From contig JAFDXR010000003.1 in NCBI GenBank assembly GCA_018267825.1, positions 204,952-268,951 on the forward strand: 64,000 bases of DNA, read 5' to 3'. The translations under genes were made by a program, and so were the position numbers. Positions 24,816 through 33,867 of the stretch are shown here, one piece after another (within the stretch, counting starts at the first letter, position 1; every line of letters begins with the position of its first letter). The DNA comes from Bacteroidota bacterium (lineage in GTDB: Bacteria; Bacteroidota; Bacteroidia; B-17B0; Aurantibacillaceae). The notes under the pieces were generated by a model that was not told where the DNA came from, did no database searches, and saw nothing but the letters and a program-made list of their open reading frames with translations.

Positions 24816-27056
24816 TTATTTTTTACTTTCCAATAAACTATTCAATGCATTCTCCAGTTTCTGAATCCGTTCCTCCTGCGATTCTATAACCTTTTGTTGT
24901 TCCTGCAATGCTTTTGTAAGCATGACCGAAAGCCTCGCATAGTCTACAGACCAGAGTTCCTTTGATTCATTCTTTGGTCTATACACCAGTTCCGGAAATA
25001 TTTTATAGACATCCTGAGCGATAAAACCGAAGTCCTGTATCGAAGGGCCAGCTTGGTTTACCACAATATTACCGGAGGCATCATAGGTAGATGCATGTTT
25101 GGTATATGTACTTGGCTGAAGTTGCATCAGTTTCTGCAGAATATTATTTTCAAAAGGTTTCACATCTGTTTTTAGGCGTTGGTCGGAGGTAAAGTAATTC
25201 GTGCCTGCAATTGTCAGGTTCCCCTGTCCATTGAGAGTCATCAGCAGGTTCTCGACACTGCTACCGGCCACAAAATTAAAATTACGCCAGTTAAAGCCCC
25301 GGTCTGTTGGGCCAAGTGCTGCTGCTCCGTTACCGGGATCCGTTACATTCCAGAAATCCACATTACTGGTTCCTGCCTGGCGATTCATCCCCAGCACAAG
25401 CGAACCTACACCATTAATCCATGTACGATCAGGTGCCGCCGGAATAATAGCAGGATCTGAGTTATAATTTCCGAACGATGAATAACCACCCATCACCGCA
25501 AACTTCACATTGGCTACATCGTTGGCTGTGGCAACGCCACCGCTCTGTGAATTAAAAAACTGATTGCCGATACGCATATTGCCTGTACCATTTACAACCA
25601 CCTTGGCTAAGCCGTTAGATACAATATTCATCAGGTTTGTACCATAACTACCCAGGCTCACATTATCTTTCTGTACAAAGTAAACACCTGTATTTGTATA
25701 AGCTGCATCAATGCCTCCGATGAAACCCGCATCGCTATTGGCAATACCATTGAAGTTGCGTATGGCATACAATGCAGCATTCGCATCCGAACTTATTTCC
25801 AGTTTTTTGGAGGGCACGCCGACACTGATTCCTACATTGCCGTTTTCCATGATCTTAATCCCTGAATTGATATTCGGATTTCCCGCAGTTGTCCAGGGTC
25901 CAATCAGCAGGCCTGTATTATCGGAAACGGAAGGATTATTATCGTTCGTAAAAATAAAAGACTTATCACCGGTTTGTGTTAACCCATTCCAGTCGGAGGC
26001 TGCAGCACCCGAAAAAAAGCTAAGCCATCCCAGTGAGCCTGTCCCTACACGCGAGAAGCGGCTGATGGACGCAGCTGTCGTATTACTGGTAAGTACCACT
26101 TCCAGCTGAGCACCAGGCCCCGGTGTTCCTATTCCGACAAAACCATTACTTGCCAGTGTGCGTATATGTTCTGTATTATTTGTTTTAAATACAAGATCCT
26201 GTGCATCGGTTGTCCCCAGAAAATTAGTACCTGCTGTTGTTCCGGCATTCCCATTCAGAAGCCATGCATTGGCTGATGACGGTGTCAGAATCACATCGCC
26301 GTTTACATCAACCGATAAGGCAGCCCCGTTTGACGCCACAGTAGGTGAAGCCGAAGTGAGGTTGGTGAACCGAAGTCCTGAAGTGTTTGCTGTGGCAGAA
26401 GTTATCTCGAGTCGGTTTGCAGGCGTATTTGTACCAATGCCTGTATTACCATTGCCAAGCACTGTGAACAAATCTGTTCCTGATAATAAGGCACCGGCAT
26501 TTACGGTAAATGCTTTTGAGTTGGACGTATTATCCGTTATTTTCACTAAAACCCCGCTTGAACCGGCAGTTGCTCCCGAATTATAAAAACTCGATACATA
26601 GCCCATGGCATTGGCGTTCCAGTCCATCCCCATGGCTACCTGTGTTCCAAGGCCCGACTGGTCGCCGGAATGAAGCGCACTGTTGGTAAATAACACAGAA
26701 GGTGCCGTCGTATTGATCCCGATATTTCCGCCAGATAAGATACGGGCACGTTCAATATTATTGGTTTTAAAAATGACGTCATTGGCATTCGTGGTTCCGA
26801 GAAAATTAGCTGGTGTAATATTGGAGTTTCCGCCAATCTCCCAGTTAATGGTGGCAGGTACTACCAGGCTATCATAGATACGGCCATTAGGAGCCGCAAA
26901 CAGGTTGCGGACACCAATACCGATCAGTGTGTCGCTTCGGATACAACCGGCCACATGAAGCTTGGATTGAGGACTATTGGTACCGATTCCAACGTTTTGT
27001 GCGAATGCTGAAAAAGATAAAACAGATACAACAATGAAAAGGCAGACCTTACTCAT
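24816..27056 (-). CDS. Exported tail-fibre-like protein with S74 intramolecular chaperone domain
   Basis: A 746-residue protein with a signal peptide (MSKVCLFIVVSVLSFSAFA) and the start QNVGIGTNSPQSKLHVAG. It has the same NFLGTT...FKTNN repeats as its downstream neighbour. The C-terminal ~125 residues form a Peptidase S74/endosialidase-type intramolecular chaperone: TSDQRLKTDVKPFENN, FGFIAQDVYKIFPELV and a terminal coiled coil (LQEQQKVIESQEERIQKLE). In phage fibres this domain drives trimer assembly and then cleaves itself off at the Ser of the SDxRLK motif, which is present. The gene ends 15 bp before the next start, so the two are probably co-transcribed. Confidence 0.85.
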   Translation of the reverse strand: MSKVCLFIVVSVLSFSAFAQNVGIGTNSPQSKLHVAGCIRSDTLIGIGVRNLFAAPNGRIYDSLVVPATINWEIGGNSNITPANFLGTTNANDVIFKTNNIERARILSGGNIGINTTAPSVLFTNSALHSGDQSGLGTQVAMGMDWNANAMGYVSSFYNSGATAGSSGVLVKITDNTSNSKAFTVNAGALLSGTDLFTVLGNGNTGIGTNTPANRLEITSATANTSGLRFTNLTSASPTVASNGAALSVDVNGDVILTPSSANAWLLNGNAGTTAGTNFLGTTDAQDLVFKTNNTEHIRTLASNGFVGIGTPGPGAQLEVVLTSNTTAASISRFSRVGTGSLGWLSFFSGAAASDWNGLTQTGDKSFIFTNDNNPSVSDNTGLLIGPWTTAGNPNINSGIKIMENGNVGISVGVPSKKLEISSDANAALYAIRNFNGIANSDAGFIGGIDAAYTNTGVYFVQKDNVSLGSYGTNLMNIVSNGLAKVVVNGTGNMRIGNQFFNSQSGGVATANDVANVKFAVMGGYSSFGNYNSDPAIIPAAPDRTWINGVGSLVLGMNRQAGTSNVDFWNVTDPGNGAAALGPTDRGFNWRNFNFVAGSSVENLLMTLNGQGNLTIAGTNYFTSDQRLKTDVKPFENNILQKLMQLQPSTYTKHASTYDASGNIVVNQAGPSIQDFGFIAQDVYKIFPELVYRPKNESKELWSVDYARLSVMLTKALQEQQKVIESQEERIQKLENALNSLLESKK

Positions 27057-27113
27057 AATCCGGGAATTTGAATGATAATATTTTAAAGATAGTAAAAGGA
27101 AGTCTAAGGGGCG

Positions 27114-27737
27114 TTATTTTCCCTTAATGTTCACAGAAACATAATCAGCGATAGCCGCTGCCTGCTCATTGGTTACAGCCTGAGGAAGCATCATGGTGCC
27201 TTCTTTACCTTTCAGGATGATTTGAGCCATAGCAGTGTTGTCGAGGGCTGTTTTGCTGAGATCACTGGCTCCGGAAGCTCCGGCTTTGCCATCATTACCA
27301 TGACAGCTCACGCATAATTGAGTATAGAGTTCCTTGCCGTCGATGTTCGAAGCGGCTACACTGGTTTCTGCAGAAGCCTTCTCCCGCTTGGCTTTGCTGG
27401 CTTCAGCTATACCATAGGAGGCTGTAATTAACAACAATGAGAGGGCCGCCAGGCCTTTATTCGATTTCTTAAAGCCGATGACAGCCACAGGGATAGAGAG
27501 CAGTACCAGGCCAATCTTGATCCACATCAGGATATTGATAGACGGCAGTGTGGTCAGGAGATAAACACCTGTAACCAGGAATGCGGCACTCACAATCATT
27601 TCAGGCACTTTCACTATTTTGGTGAAACGTTGCAGCAACTCCTGTTTATTGCTGAGCAGCAATACAGTCTTGATCACATAAATGAGAAAGAAAAGTGTTA
27701 CAACAATCTGATGTGTAATGAGAAAACCTTTATACAT
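27114..27737 (-). CDS. Membrane-anchored c-type cytochrome
   Basis: A 207-residue protein with four hydrophobic helices in the first ~112 residues (starting MYKGFLITHQIVVTLFFLIY) and a C-terminal cytochrome c domain. The haem-binding motif CVSCH is at 142-146 and a likely axial Met lies in GTMMLPQ (about 181-187). The haem domain should face the periplasm. It probably carries electrons in a respiratory or redox chain, but no oxidase or reductase gene is next to it, so the partner is unknown. It is divergent from the amidohydrolase operon and 57 bp from the tail-fibre-like gene. Confidence 0.88.
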   Translation of the reverse strand: MYKGFLITHQIVVTLFFLIYVIKTVLLLSNKQELLQRFTKIVKVPEMIVSAAFLVTGVYLLTTLPSINILMWIKIGLVLLSIPVAVIGFKKSNKGLAALSLLLITASYGIAEASKAKREKASAETSVAASNIDGKELYTQLCVSCHGNDGKAGASGASDLSKTALDNTAMAQIILKGKEGTMMLPQAVTNEQAAAIADYVSVNIKGK

Positions 27738-27801
27738 GGCGTCTTTTTTTTAACCGAAACAAAATTAACAATTAATCCTTAATTAAAAGGATGAACGGCA
27801 T

Positions 27802-27831
27802 TTTGTTACATAAAGCATAATGTTAATTTTG
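27802..27831 (+). promoter_or_regulatory. Probable promoter of the amidohydrolase-ade operon
   Basis: TTTG at 27802-27805, an 18-bp gap and TAATTTTG at 27824-27831 match the Bacteroidota pattern TTTG-N18/21-TAnnTTTG. Transcription would begin near 27838. An in-frame ATG at 27820 lies inside this promoter, which supports the ATG at 27850 as the true start. A small palindrome, ATCCTT-AATTAA-AAGGAT (27775-27792), lies just upstream. Confidence 0.6.
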
Positions 27832-27849
27832 TTTGATATCGCAGATAAT

Positions 27850-30800
27850 ATGAAGAGACTTGTTTTTATGACTTTAGTGCTTTGTTCGGGATTAAGACTC
27901 CTGGCGCAAACCACCTTTCCCAGTAATGGCGCCCCCAATCCCGATCATACAACCTATGCATTTATCAATGCCACCATTCACATGAATGAGGATGTCACCA
28001 TCAGTCATGGCAGCATGGTGATCAAAGATGGCAAAGTATTACTGGTTGGCGAAAAAGTGGCCATTCCGGCAGAAGCCGTAGTATACGATCTTAGGGGAAA
28101 ACACCTTTATCCCGGTTTCATTGACCTGTACAGCGATTACGGGATGCCTGAGGTAAAACGCGGCGAAAGAGGCGATGGCCCTCAGATGGAGAGCAATGCA
28201 AAAGGCCCTTATGGCTGGAACCAGGCTATTAAAGCCGATGTGGATGCTTTCCGGAATTTCACCAATAACCCGCAGAAAGCCGATGAACTCAAAAAACTGG
28301 GCTTTACTACGGTGCTCACCCATCAGAAAGATGGCATCGTGCGCGGCAGCGGCACACTGGTTTCTCTGACAAACCAGCGCGAAAATGAAAATATCATCGT
28401 AGACCGTGCCGCAGGCTTCTATTCTTTCAACAAAGGTACTTCTACGCAGGACTACCCGGGCTCATTAATGGGTGCTGTAGCCCTTCTGCGCCAAACCTAT
28501 TACGACGCCGACTGGTATAAATCCAATCAGAACAAAACCGAGTATAACATTTCCCTGGAGGCTTTCAACAAATTGCGGGAATTACCTGCCATTTTTGAAG
28601 GAAACGACAAATACAACGACCTGCGCGGCGATAAGGTCGGTAAAGAATTTAAAGTGAAATACATTATAAAAGGCGGCGGCAATGAATACCAGCGCCTGGC
28701 CGATATCCAGGCTACCTTTGCCAGGCTCATCATTCCGGTAAATTACCCTGAAGCGATGGATGTGGAAGATCCCTATGATGCCGAACAGGTGTCACTGAGC
28801 GAGCTGAAACACTGGGAAATGGCCCCAGCCAATGCTTCTTTCCTCGAAAAAAATGTGATCCCATTCTGCTTTACAAGTGCCGATCTCAAAGATAAAAGCC
28901 AGTTCCTGAAAAATGTCCGCAAAGCTATTAAATACGGACTTTCCGAGAAAACAGCCCTGAGAGCCCTCACTTCAAACCCTGCCATGTTTATTGGCGCACA
29001 GGACAAAGTGGGAAGCCTGAAAGCCGGCATGATCGCCAGTTTTTTCATTGCCTCCAAAAACATTTTCGAAGATGATGCGATTATATATGAAACATGGTCG
29101 GCCGGACAACCCTCCCGGTACAACGATCTGATGGCACCATCCATCGAAGGGAAATATACTTTGCAGGCAGGCAATGCCAGCTATCGCATGGAAATCAGCA
29201 GAGACCAGGACGCATACGCAGGTACCGTATTTCTGAAAGACAGCCTGAAAGCCAAAGCCAGCCTGAACTTCCGCAATAACATGCTCTCCGCCAGTTTCCT
29301 GTACGATACTGTCAACTACATGCGCCTGAGCATGAACTATACCGAAGCAACCAAAAAATTTGACGGTAAAGGCCAACTCGCCGACGGAACCTGGGCCGAT
29401 GCAACCCTGACCTACAATGCACCCCTCGATACAGCCAAAACCCCCGCCAAAAACACTACTCCCAAAAAACAGGACTTCGGAAAAATCTTCTACCCGTTTG
29501 TTGCCTTCGGTGAGCCCATTCCCGATGATGACGGAATTATAAAAGATACCTGGAAAAAATTCAAAAACCGTTACGATGCCATCCTTATTAAGGACGTGAC
29601 GATCTGGACCAACGAAAGTGATTCTATCCTGAAAGATTATGATGTATACATCACGGAAGGAAAAATCGTACGCATTGCACCAAACATCGACGCCCCCAAA
29701 CTGGCATTTGCCAAGGTTATCGACGGTAAGGGAAAACACCTGACCCCGGGCATTATTGATGAACACTCACATATTGCCCTGTTCAGCGTAAATGAAGGCA
29801 CAGAGGCCAGCAGCTCCGAAGTACGCATGGGTGACGTTGTAAACCCGGAAGATATTAATATATACCGGCAGTTGGCAGGGGGTGTTACAAGCGCCCAGTT
29901 ACTGCATGGTTCGGCCAACCCCATTGGCGGCCAGAGCTGCCTCATTAAATTACGCTGGGGCAAAGGACCCGAAGAGATGAAATATGAAAAGGCTGACCCC
30001 TTCATCAAATTTGCACTTGGCGAAAACGTAAAACAGGCTAACTGGGGTGATAATAATGTGGTGCGTTTCCCGCAAACCCGTATGGGTGTTGAACAGGTTT
30101 ACTACGACTACTTCATCCGTGCAAAGGCCTACAAACAACAAATGGAAGGCTTTGGTAAAATGAGCCCGAAACAGGTTGAGAAAGACAAAATAGCTTCGCC
30201 ACGCCGCGACCTGCAACTGGAGGCCATTGCCGAAATCCTTGACAACAAGCGCTTCATTACCTGCCATAGTTATGTGCAAAGCGAATTAAACATGCTCATG
30301 CACGTGGCCGATAGCATGAAATTCAAGGTCAATACATTTACACACATTCTCGAAGGTTATAAAGTTGCCGATAAAATGAAAGCCCATGGCATCAATGCAT
30401 CTACCTTTGCCGACTGGTGGGCTTACAAAATGGAAGTGATGGAAGCCATTCCATACAATGCCGCTATCCTGACACGCGAAGGTGTAAACACGGCCATTAA
30501 CTCCGACGATGCCGAAATGGGACGCCGCCTGAACCAGGAAGCTGCCAAAGCTGTAAAATACGGTCACCTGTCAGAAATCCAGGCATTAAAACTCGTAACA
30601 CTCAATCCTGCAAAAATGCTCCACATCGACGATAAAACCGGCAGTGTCAAAGTAGGGAAATCGGCTGACCTTGTTTTATGGACTGATAACCCGTTGAGTA
30701 TTTATGCCAGAGTAGACAAAACTATTATCGACGGACAGGTTTATTTTGATGCGGAAGAAGACGCCAAATTGCGCGAAGATCTGCGAAAAGAACGTGCACG

Positions 30801-30918
30801 CATTATCAGCAAACTTGTGGCCGAAAAACACAAGGGCGAGAAAGTGGTGAAACCGCAGCCGAAGAAACAAAATTATTTTCACTGCGACAGTGAAGAAACA
30901 GGAATCATTCAAAACTAA
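27850..30918 (+). CDS. Exported double amidohydrolase-domain protein
   Basis: A 1022-residue protein from the ATG at 27850, starting with a signal peptide (MKRLVFMTLVLCSGLRLLAQ). It holds two amidohydrolase-superfamily (imidazolonepropionase-like) modules. In the first, the metal-binding HxH after PGFID is replaced (PGFIDLYSDYG, residues 88-98). In the second, PGIIDEHSH keeps His639 and His641, and later metal/catalytic candidates are present (CHSYVQSE, FTHILEG, NSDDAEMG). Only the second module is therefore likely to be catalytic. The substrate is unknown; relatives hydrolyse cyclic amides, dipeptides or ureides. The next gene begins 12 bp later. Confidence 0.88.
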   Translation: MKRLVFMTLVLCSGLRLLAQTTFPSNGAPNPDHTTYAFINATIHMNEDVTISHGSMVIKDGKVLLVGEKVAIPAEAVVYDLRGKHLYPGFIDLYSDYGMPEVKRGERGDGPQMESNAKGPYGWNQAIKADVDAFRNFTNNPQKADELKKLGFTTVLTHQKDGIVRGSGTLVSLTNQRENENIIVDRAAGFYSFNKGTSTQDYPGSLMGAVALLRQTYYDADWYKSNQNKTEYNISLEAFNKLRELPAIFEGNDKYNDLRGDKVGKEFKVKYIIKGGGNEYQRLADIQATFARLIIPVNYPEAMDVEDPYDAEQVSLSELKHWEMAPANASFLEKNVIPFCFTSADLKDKSQFLKNVRKAIKYGLSEKTALRALTSNPAMFIGAQDKVGSLKAGMIASFFIASKNIFEDDAIIYETWSAGQPSRYNDLMAPSIEGKYTLQAGNASYRMEISRDQDAYAGTVFLKDSLKAKASLNFRNNMLSASFLYDTVNYMRLSMNYTEATKKFDGKGQLADGTWADATLTYNAPLDTAKTPAKNTTPKKQDFGKIFYPFVAFGEPIPDDDGIIKDTWKKFKNRYDAILIKDVTIWTNESDSILKDYDVYITEGKIVRIAPNIDAPKLAFAKVIDGKGKHLTPGIIDEHSHIALFSVNEGTEASSSEVRMGDVVNPEDINIYRQLAGGVTSAQLLHGSANPIGGQSCLIKLRWGKGPEEMKYEKADPFIKFALGENVKQANWGDNNVVRFPQTRMGVEQVYYDYFIRAKAYKQQMEGFGKMSPKQVEKDKIASPRRDLQLEAIAEILDNKRFITCHSYVQSELNMLMHVADSMKFKVNTFTHILEGYKVADKMKAHGINASTFADWWAYKMEVMEAIPYNAAILTREGVNTAINSDDAEMGRRLNQEAAKAVKYGHLSEIQALKLVTLNPAKMLHIDDKTGSVKVGKSADLVLWTDNPLSIYARVDKTIIDGQVYFDAEEDAKLREDLRKERARIISKLVAEKHKGEKVVKPQPKKQNYFHCDSEETGIIQN

Positions 30919-30930
30919 TTACCCGACAGT

Positions 30931-32226
30931 ATGAAACACTTGAACAAACCGCTGAATATAGCCCTGCTCCTGCTCTCTATGGCAGGGCTGGCACAGAATA
31001 AGAAGCACATACTGCTGTCAAATGGCATTGCACATGTTGGCAACGGGCAGGTTGTTGAAAACAGCCTCGTGAGTTTTAAAGATGGAAAAATTGAAATGGT
31101 GGCCGACGCACGCGTTACCAAAATAGATATCAGCAGCTTCGACACCGTGATCAATGTAGCCGGCAAACATATTTATCCGGCACTGATCGCGCCCAATTGC
31201 ATCCTTGGATTGCAGGAGGCCGAAGCCGTGAGAGCTACCAGCGATTTTTCTGAAGTGGGCGGCTACAATCCTCATGTCAGAAGTGTGATTGCCTACAATA
31301 CCGACAGTAAAATACTGCCGACTATTCGTTGCAACGGTGTACTTTATACACAAGCCACGCCACGCTCCGGCGTTATCAGCGGCAGTTCATCGGTGCTCGC
31401 AACCGATGGCTGGAACTGGGAAGACGCGCTACTGAAAGCCGACGATGGCATCCATGTCAATTTCCCGAAAAGCATTCAGAAAAACGGTTGGTGGACCGAA
31501 CCTCAGCCCAGCAATACCAATTCGCGGTATACCGAGCAACTCAATGACCTCGTTACATTTTTTGAACACGCTTCCGGTTATTGCAAATCGACTTCAGTTA
31601 CCGAAACCAACCTGCGTTATGAAGCCATGCGCGGTGTTTTCAATGGCACACAAAACCTATACCTCCATGCCGATTATGTAAAAGACATCATCAGTGCAGT
31701 AAACATGGCCAAACAGTTCGGCATCAAAAAACCGGTGATTGTAGGTGGCAAAGAAAGTTATAAGGTTACCAAACTCCTTCGCGAAAATCATGTACCGGTT
31801 ATGATCAACCGTTTGCACGATCTGCCTGACCTGGCAGAAGATGATGTGGACGCTGTTTACAAACTGCCATTCCTGCTCCAGAAAGACAGCGTACTCTTCT
31901 GCCTGCAGAACCAGGGCGATATGGAAGCCATGAATGCCCGTAACATTCCTTTCCTGGCAGGTACGGCAGCTACCTATGGCCTTAGCAAAGAAGAAGCTCT
32001 GCAAAGCATAACGCTCAGCAGCGCAAAGATTCTGGGCGTCGACAACCTCATCGGAAGTCTCGAAAATGGCAAACTGGCTTCCGTGGTTGTATCGGAAGGC
32101 GATATCCTGGACATGCGTACCAGCCAGGTTATCCTCGCTTTTATAAACGGCCGCCTGGTTCAGCTTGATAACTTTCAGAAAGCCTTGTACACAAAATACA
32201 TGAATAAGTACGGACTTAAAGAATAA
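30931..32226 (+). CDS. Exported amidohydrolase-like protein lacking HxH
   Basis: A 431-residue protein with a signal peptide (MKHLNKPLNIALLLLSMAGLAQ) and the fold landmarks of an amidohydrolase: an N-terminal beta domain (GIAHVGNGQVVENSLVSFKDGKI region) and a C-terminal AAATYGLSKEEALQSIT / VDNLIGSLENGKLASVVV segment. The motif that should read PGxIDxHxH is PALIAPNCILG, so the metal-binding histidines are gone. It resembles the first, also degenerate, module of the gene just upstream. It may be a non-catalytic partner of that enzyme; a different reaction cannot be excluded. It lies 8 bp before ade. Confidence 0.8.
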   Translation: MKHLNKPLNIALLLLSMAGLAQNKKHILLSNGIAHVGNGQVVENSLVSFKDGKIEMVADARVTKIDISSFDTVINVAGKHIYPALIAPNCILGLQEAEAVRATSDFSEVGGYNPHVRSVIAYNTDSKILPTIRCNGVLYTQATPRSGVISGSSSVLATDGWNWEDALLKADDGIHVNFPKSIQKNGWWTEPQPSNTNSRYTEQLNDLVTFFEHASGYCKSTSVTETNLRYEAMRGVFNGTQNLYLHADYVKDIISAVNMAKQFGIKKPVIVGGKESYKVTKLLRENHVPVMINRLHDLPDLAEDDVDAVYKLPFLLQKDSVLFCLQNQGDMEAMNARNIPFLAGTAATYGLSKEEALQSITLSSAKILGVDNLIGSLENGKLASVVVSEGDILDMRTSQVILAFINGRLVQLDNFQKALYTKYMNKYGLKE

Positions 32227-32233
32227 GCACCGC

Positions 32234-33862
32234 ATGAATTTCTCGCTCCGCGCCAACCTCGTTGACCTTGTTAGCAAAACCATTTACCCCGCCGAAATAC
32301 AGGTGGAAGATGGTCGTATCAAATCCGTTGTGCCTATAGCCGAAACCCAAAGCACCTATATAATGCCGGGATTTATTGATGCACATGTGCATGTGGAAAG
32401 CAGCATGCTGGTGCCTTCGGAGTTTGCTTCGCTGGCGGTGCTGCACGGTACTGTAGCAACCATTTCCGATCCGCATGAGATTGCCAATGTACTTGGCATG
32501 GCCGGTGTTGAGTATATGATCGACAACGGGCGACAGGTGCCCTTTCATTTCTTTTTCGGAGCCCCTTCGTGTGTGCCGGCCACAAACTTTGAGACAGCAG
32601 GAGCCGTGATTGATGCCAAAGATGTGAAAACACTTCTGCAAAAACCCGAGATCGTTTACCTGGCCGAAATGATGAACTTTCCCGGCGTTATACACCGCGA
32701 TCCCGAAGTAATGCGGAAACTGGAGGCTGCGAAGGAAGCCGGAAAACCGATTGACGGACATGCACCGGGCCTGATGGGTGCAGACATGAAAACCTATTTT
32801 GATGCGGGTATCAGTACAGACCACGAATGTTTTATGTATGATGAGGCCCTCGAAAAGCTGAAACATGGCGTAAACATTATGATCCGCGAAGGCAGTGCTG
32901 CCAAAAATTTCAACACGCTCATTCCGCTTCTGAAACTATTCCCCGAACAGATCATGTTCTGCTGCGATGATAAGCATCCCGACAGCCTCATCGAGAATCA
33001 CATCAACCAGCACGTAAAACGGGCCCTTGCTTTGGGTCATGATCTGTTTGATGTATTAAGAGCATCGTCTTACAATGTTATAAAACATTACAAATTGCCG
33101 GTGGGACTATTGCAGCCGGGCGATTCTGCTGACTTTATAGAAGTAAATAACCTGGAAGAGCTCCGCGTTTTGAAAACCTATATCAAAGGGCAGCTGGTGG
33201 CTGAAGCTGGCTTATCAAAGCTTCCATCCGCAGAGGCACCTGTCGTCAATAATTTTAACTGCTCTCCGAAATCACCTGAAGATTTCAGGCTGCGTGCCAC
33301 AGGCAGCAATATCCGTATCATCGAAGCTTTAGACGGGCAACTGATCACACATGAAATAACAGACCGTGTTTTGCAGGTAAACGGTTATGCCGAAGCAGAT
33401 CCTTCGCGCGATATATTGAAAATGGCCGTAGTTAACCGTTATGAGGATGCCCCTGTAAGTATAGCATTCATTAAAAATGTGGGACTGAAACAGGGCGCTA
33501 TTGCCAGTTGTGTGGCACACGACTGCCATAACATCGTGGTGGTAGGAACAAACGATGACGATATATGCCGCGCCGTAAACCTGATTATACAAGCCCGGGG
33601 TGGTGTATCCCTGGCCAATGGCGAAGACCGGCAGGTAATCGAATTACCGATAGCAGGGATCATGACCAATAAACCGGCCCGGGAAATTGCCGATGCCTAC
33701 ATCCGGATTGATAAAGCGGCCAAAGCATTGGGCAGCAAGCTGGGTGCGCCTTACATGACCTTGTCCTTTATGGCACTGCTGGTCATTCCCGAATTAAAAC
33801 TGAGCGATCGCGGACTTTTCAATGGTAAAAGCTTCACCTTTACCGACGTCTTTACCGCATAA
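32234..33862 (+). CDS. ade: Adenine deaminase
   Basis: Cytoplasmic purine-salvage enzyme converting adenine to hypoxanthine and ammonia. The metal-binding motif PGFIDAHVHVESS is intact (His51, His53), followed by the Ade-type ISDPHEIANVLG, the glutamate-containing LAEMMNFPGV, DGHAPG, and CCDDKHPDSL. The C-terminal adenine-deaminase domain (from about residue 370) is complete, and the length, 542 residues, is normal. No signal peptide is seen, unlike the two amidohydrolases before it in the same operon. It is convergent with the repeat-protein gene, 5 bp away. Confidence 0.95.
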   Translation: MNFSLRANLVDLVSKTIYPAEIQVEDGRIKSVVPIAETQSTYIMPGFIDAHVHVESSMLVPSEFASLAVLHGTVATISDPHEIANVLGMAGVEYMIDNGRQVPFHFFFGAPSCVPATNFETAGAVIDAKDVKTLLQKPEIVYLAEMMNFPGVIHRDPEVMRKLEAAKEAGKPIDGHAPGLMGADMKTYFDAGISTDHECFMYDEALEKLKHGVNIMIREGSAAKNFNTLIPLLKLFPEQIMFCCDDKHPDSLIENHINQHVKRALALGHDLFDVLRASSYNVIKHYKLPVGLLQPGDSADFIEVNNLEELRVLKTYIKGQLVAEAGLSKLPSAEAPVVNNFNCSPKSPEDFRLRATGSNIRIIEALDGQLITHEITDRVLQVNGYAEADPSRDILKMAVVNRYEDAPVSIAFIKNVGLKQGAIASCVAHDCHNIVVVGTNDDDICRAVNLIIQARGGVSLANGEDRQVIELPIAGIMTNKPAREIADAYIRIDKAAKALGSKLGAPYMTLSFMALLVIPELKLSDRGLFNGKSFTFTDVFTA

Positions 33863-33867
33863 GAACA

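Noticed and set aside
22926-27056. A prophage tail module
   Set aside because: The fibre-like proteins start with signal peptides and no capsid, terminase, portal, lysis or integrase genes are nearby.
28972-29766. A 264-codon minus-strand reading frame
   Set aside because: Antisense shadow of the double amidohydrolase gene; no recognisable motifs.
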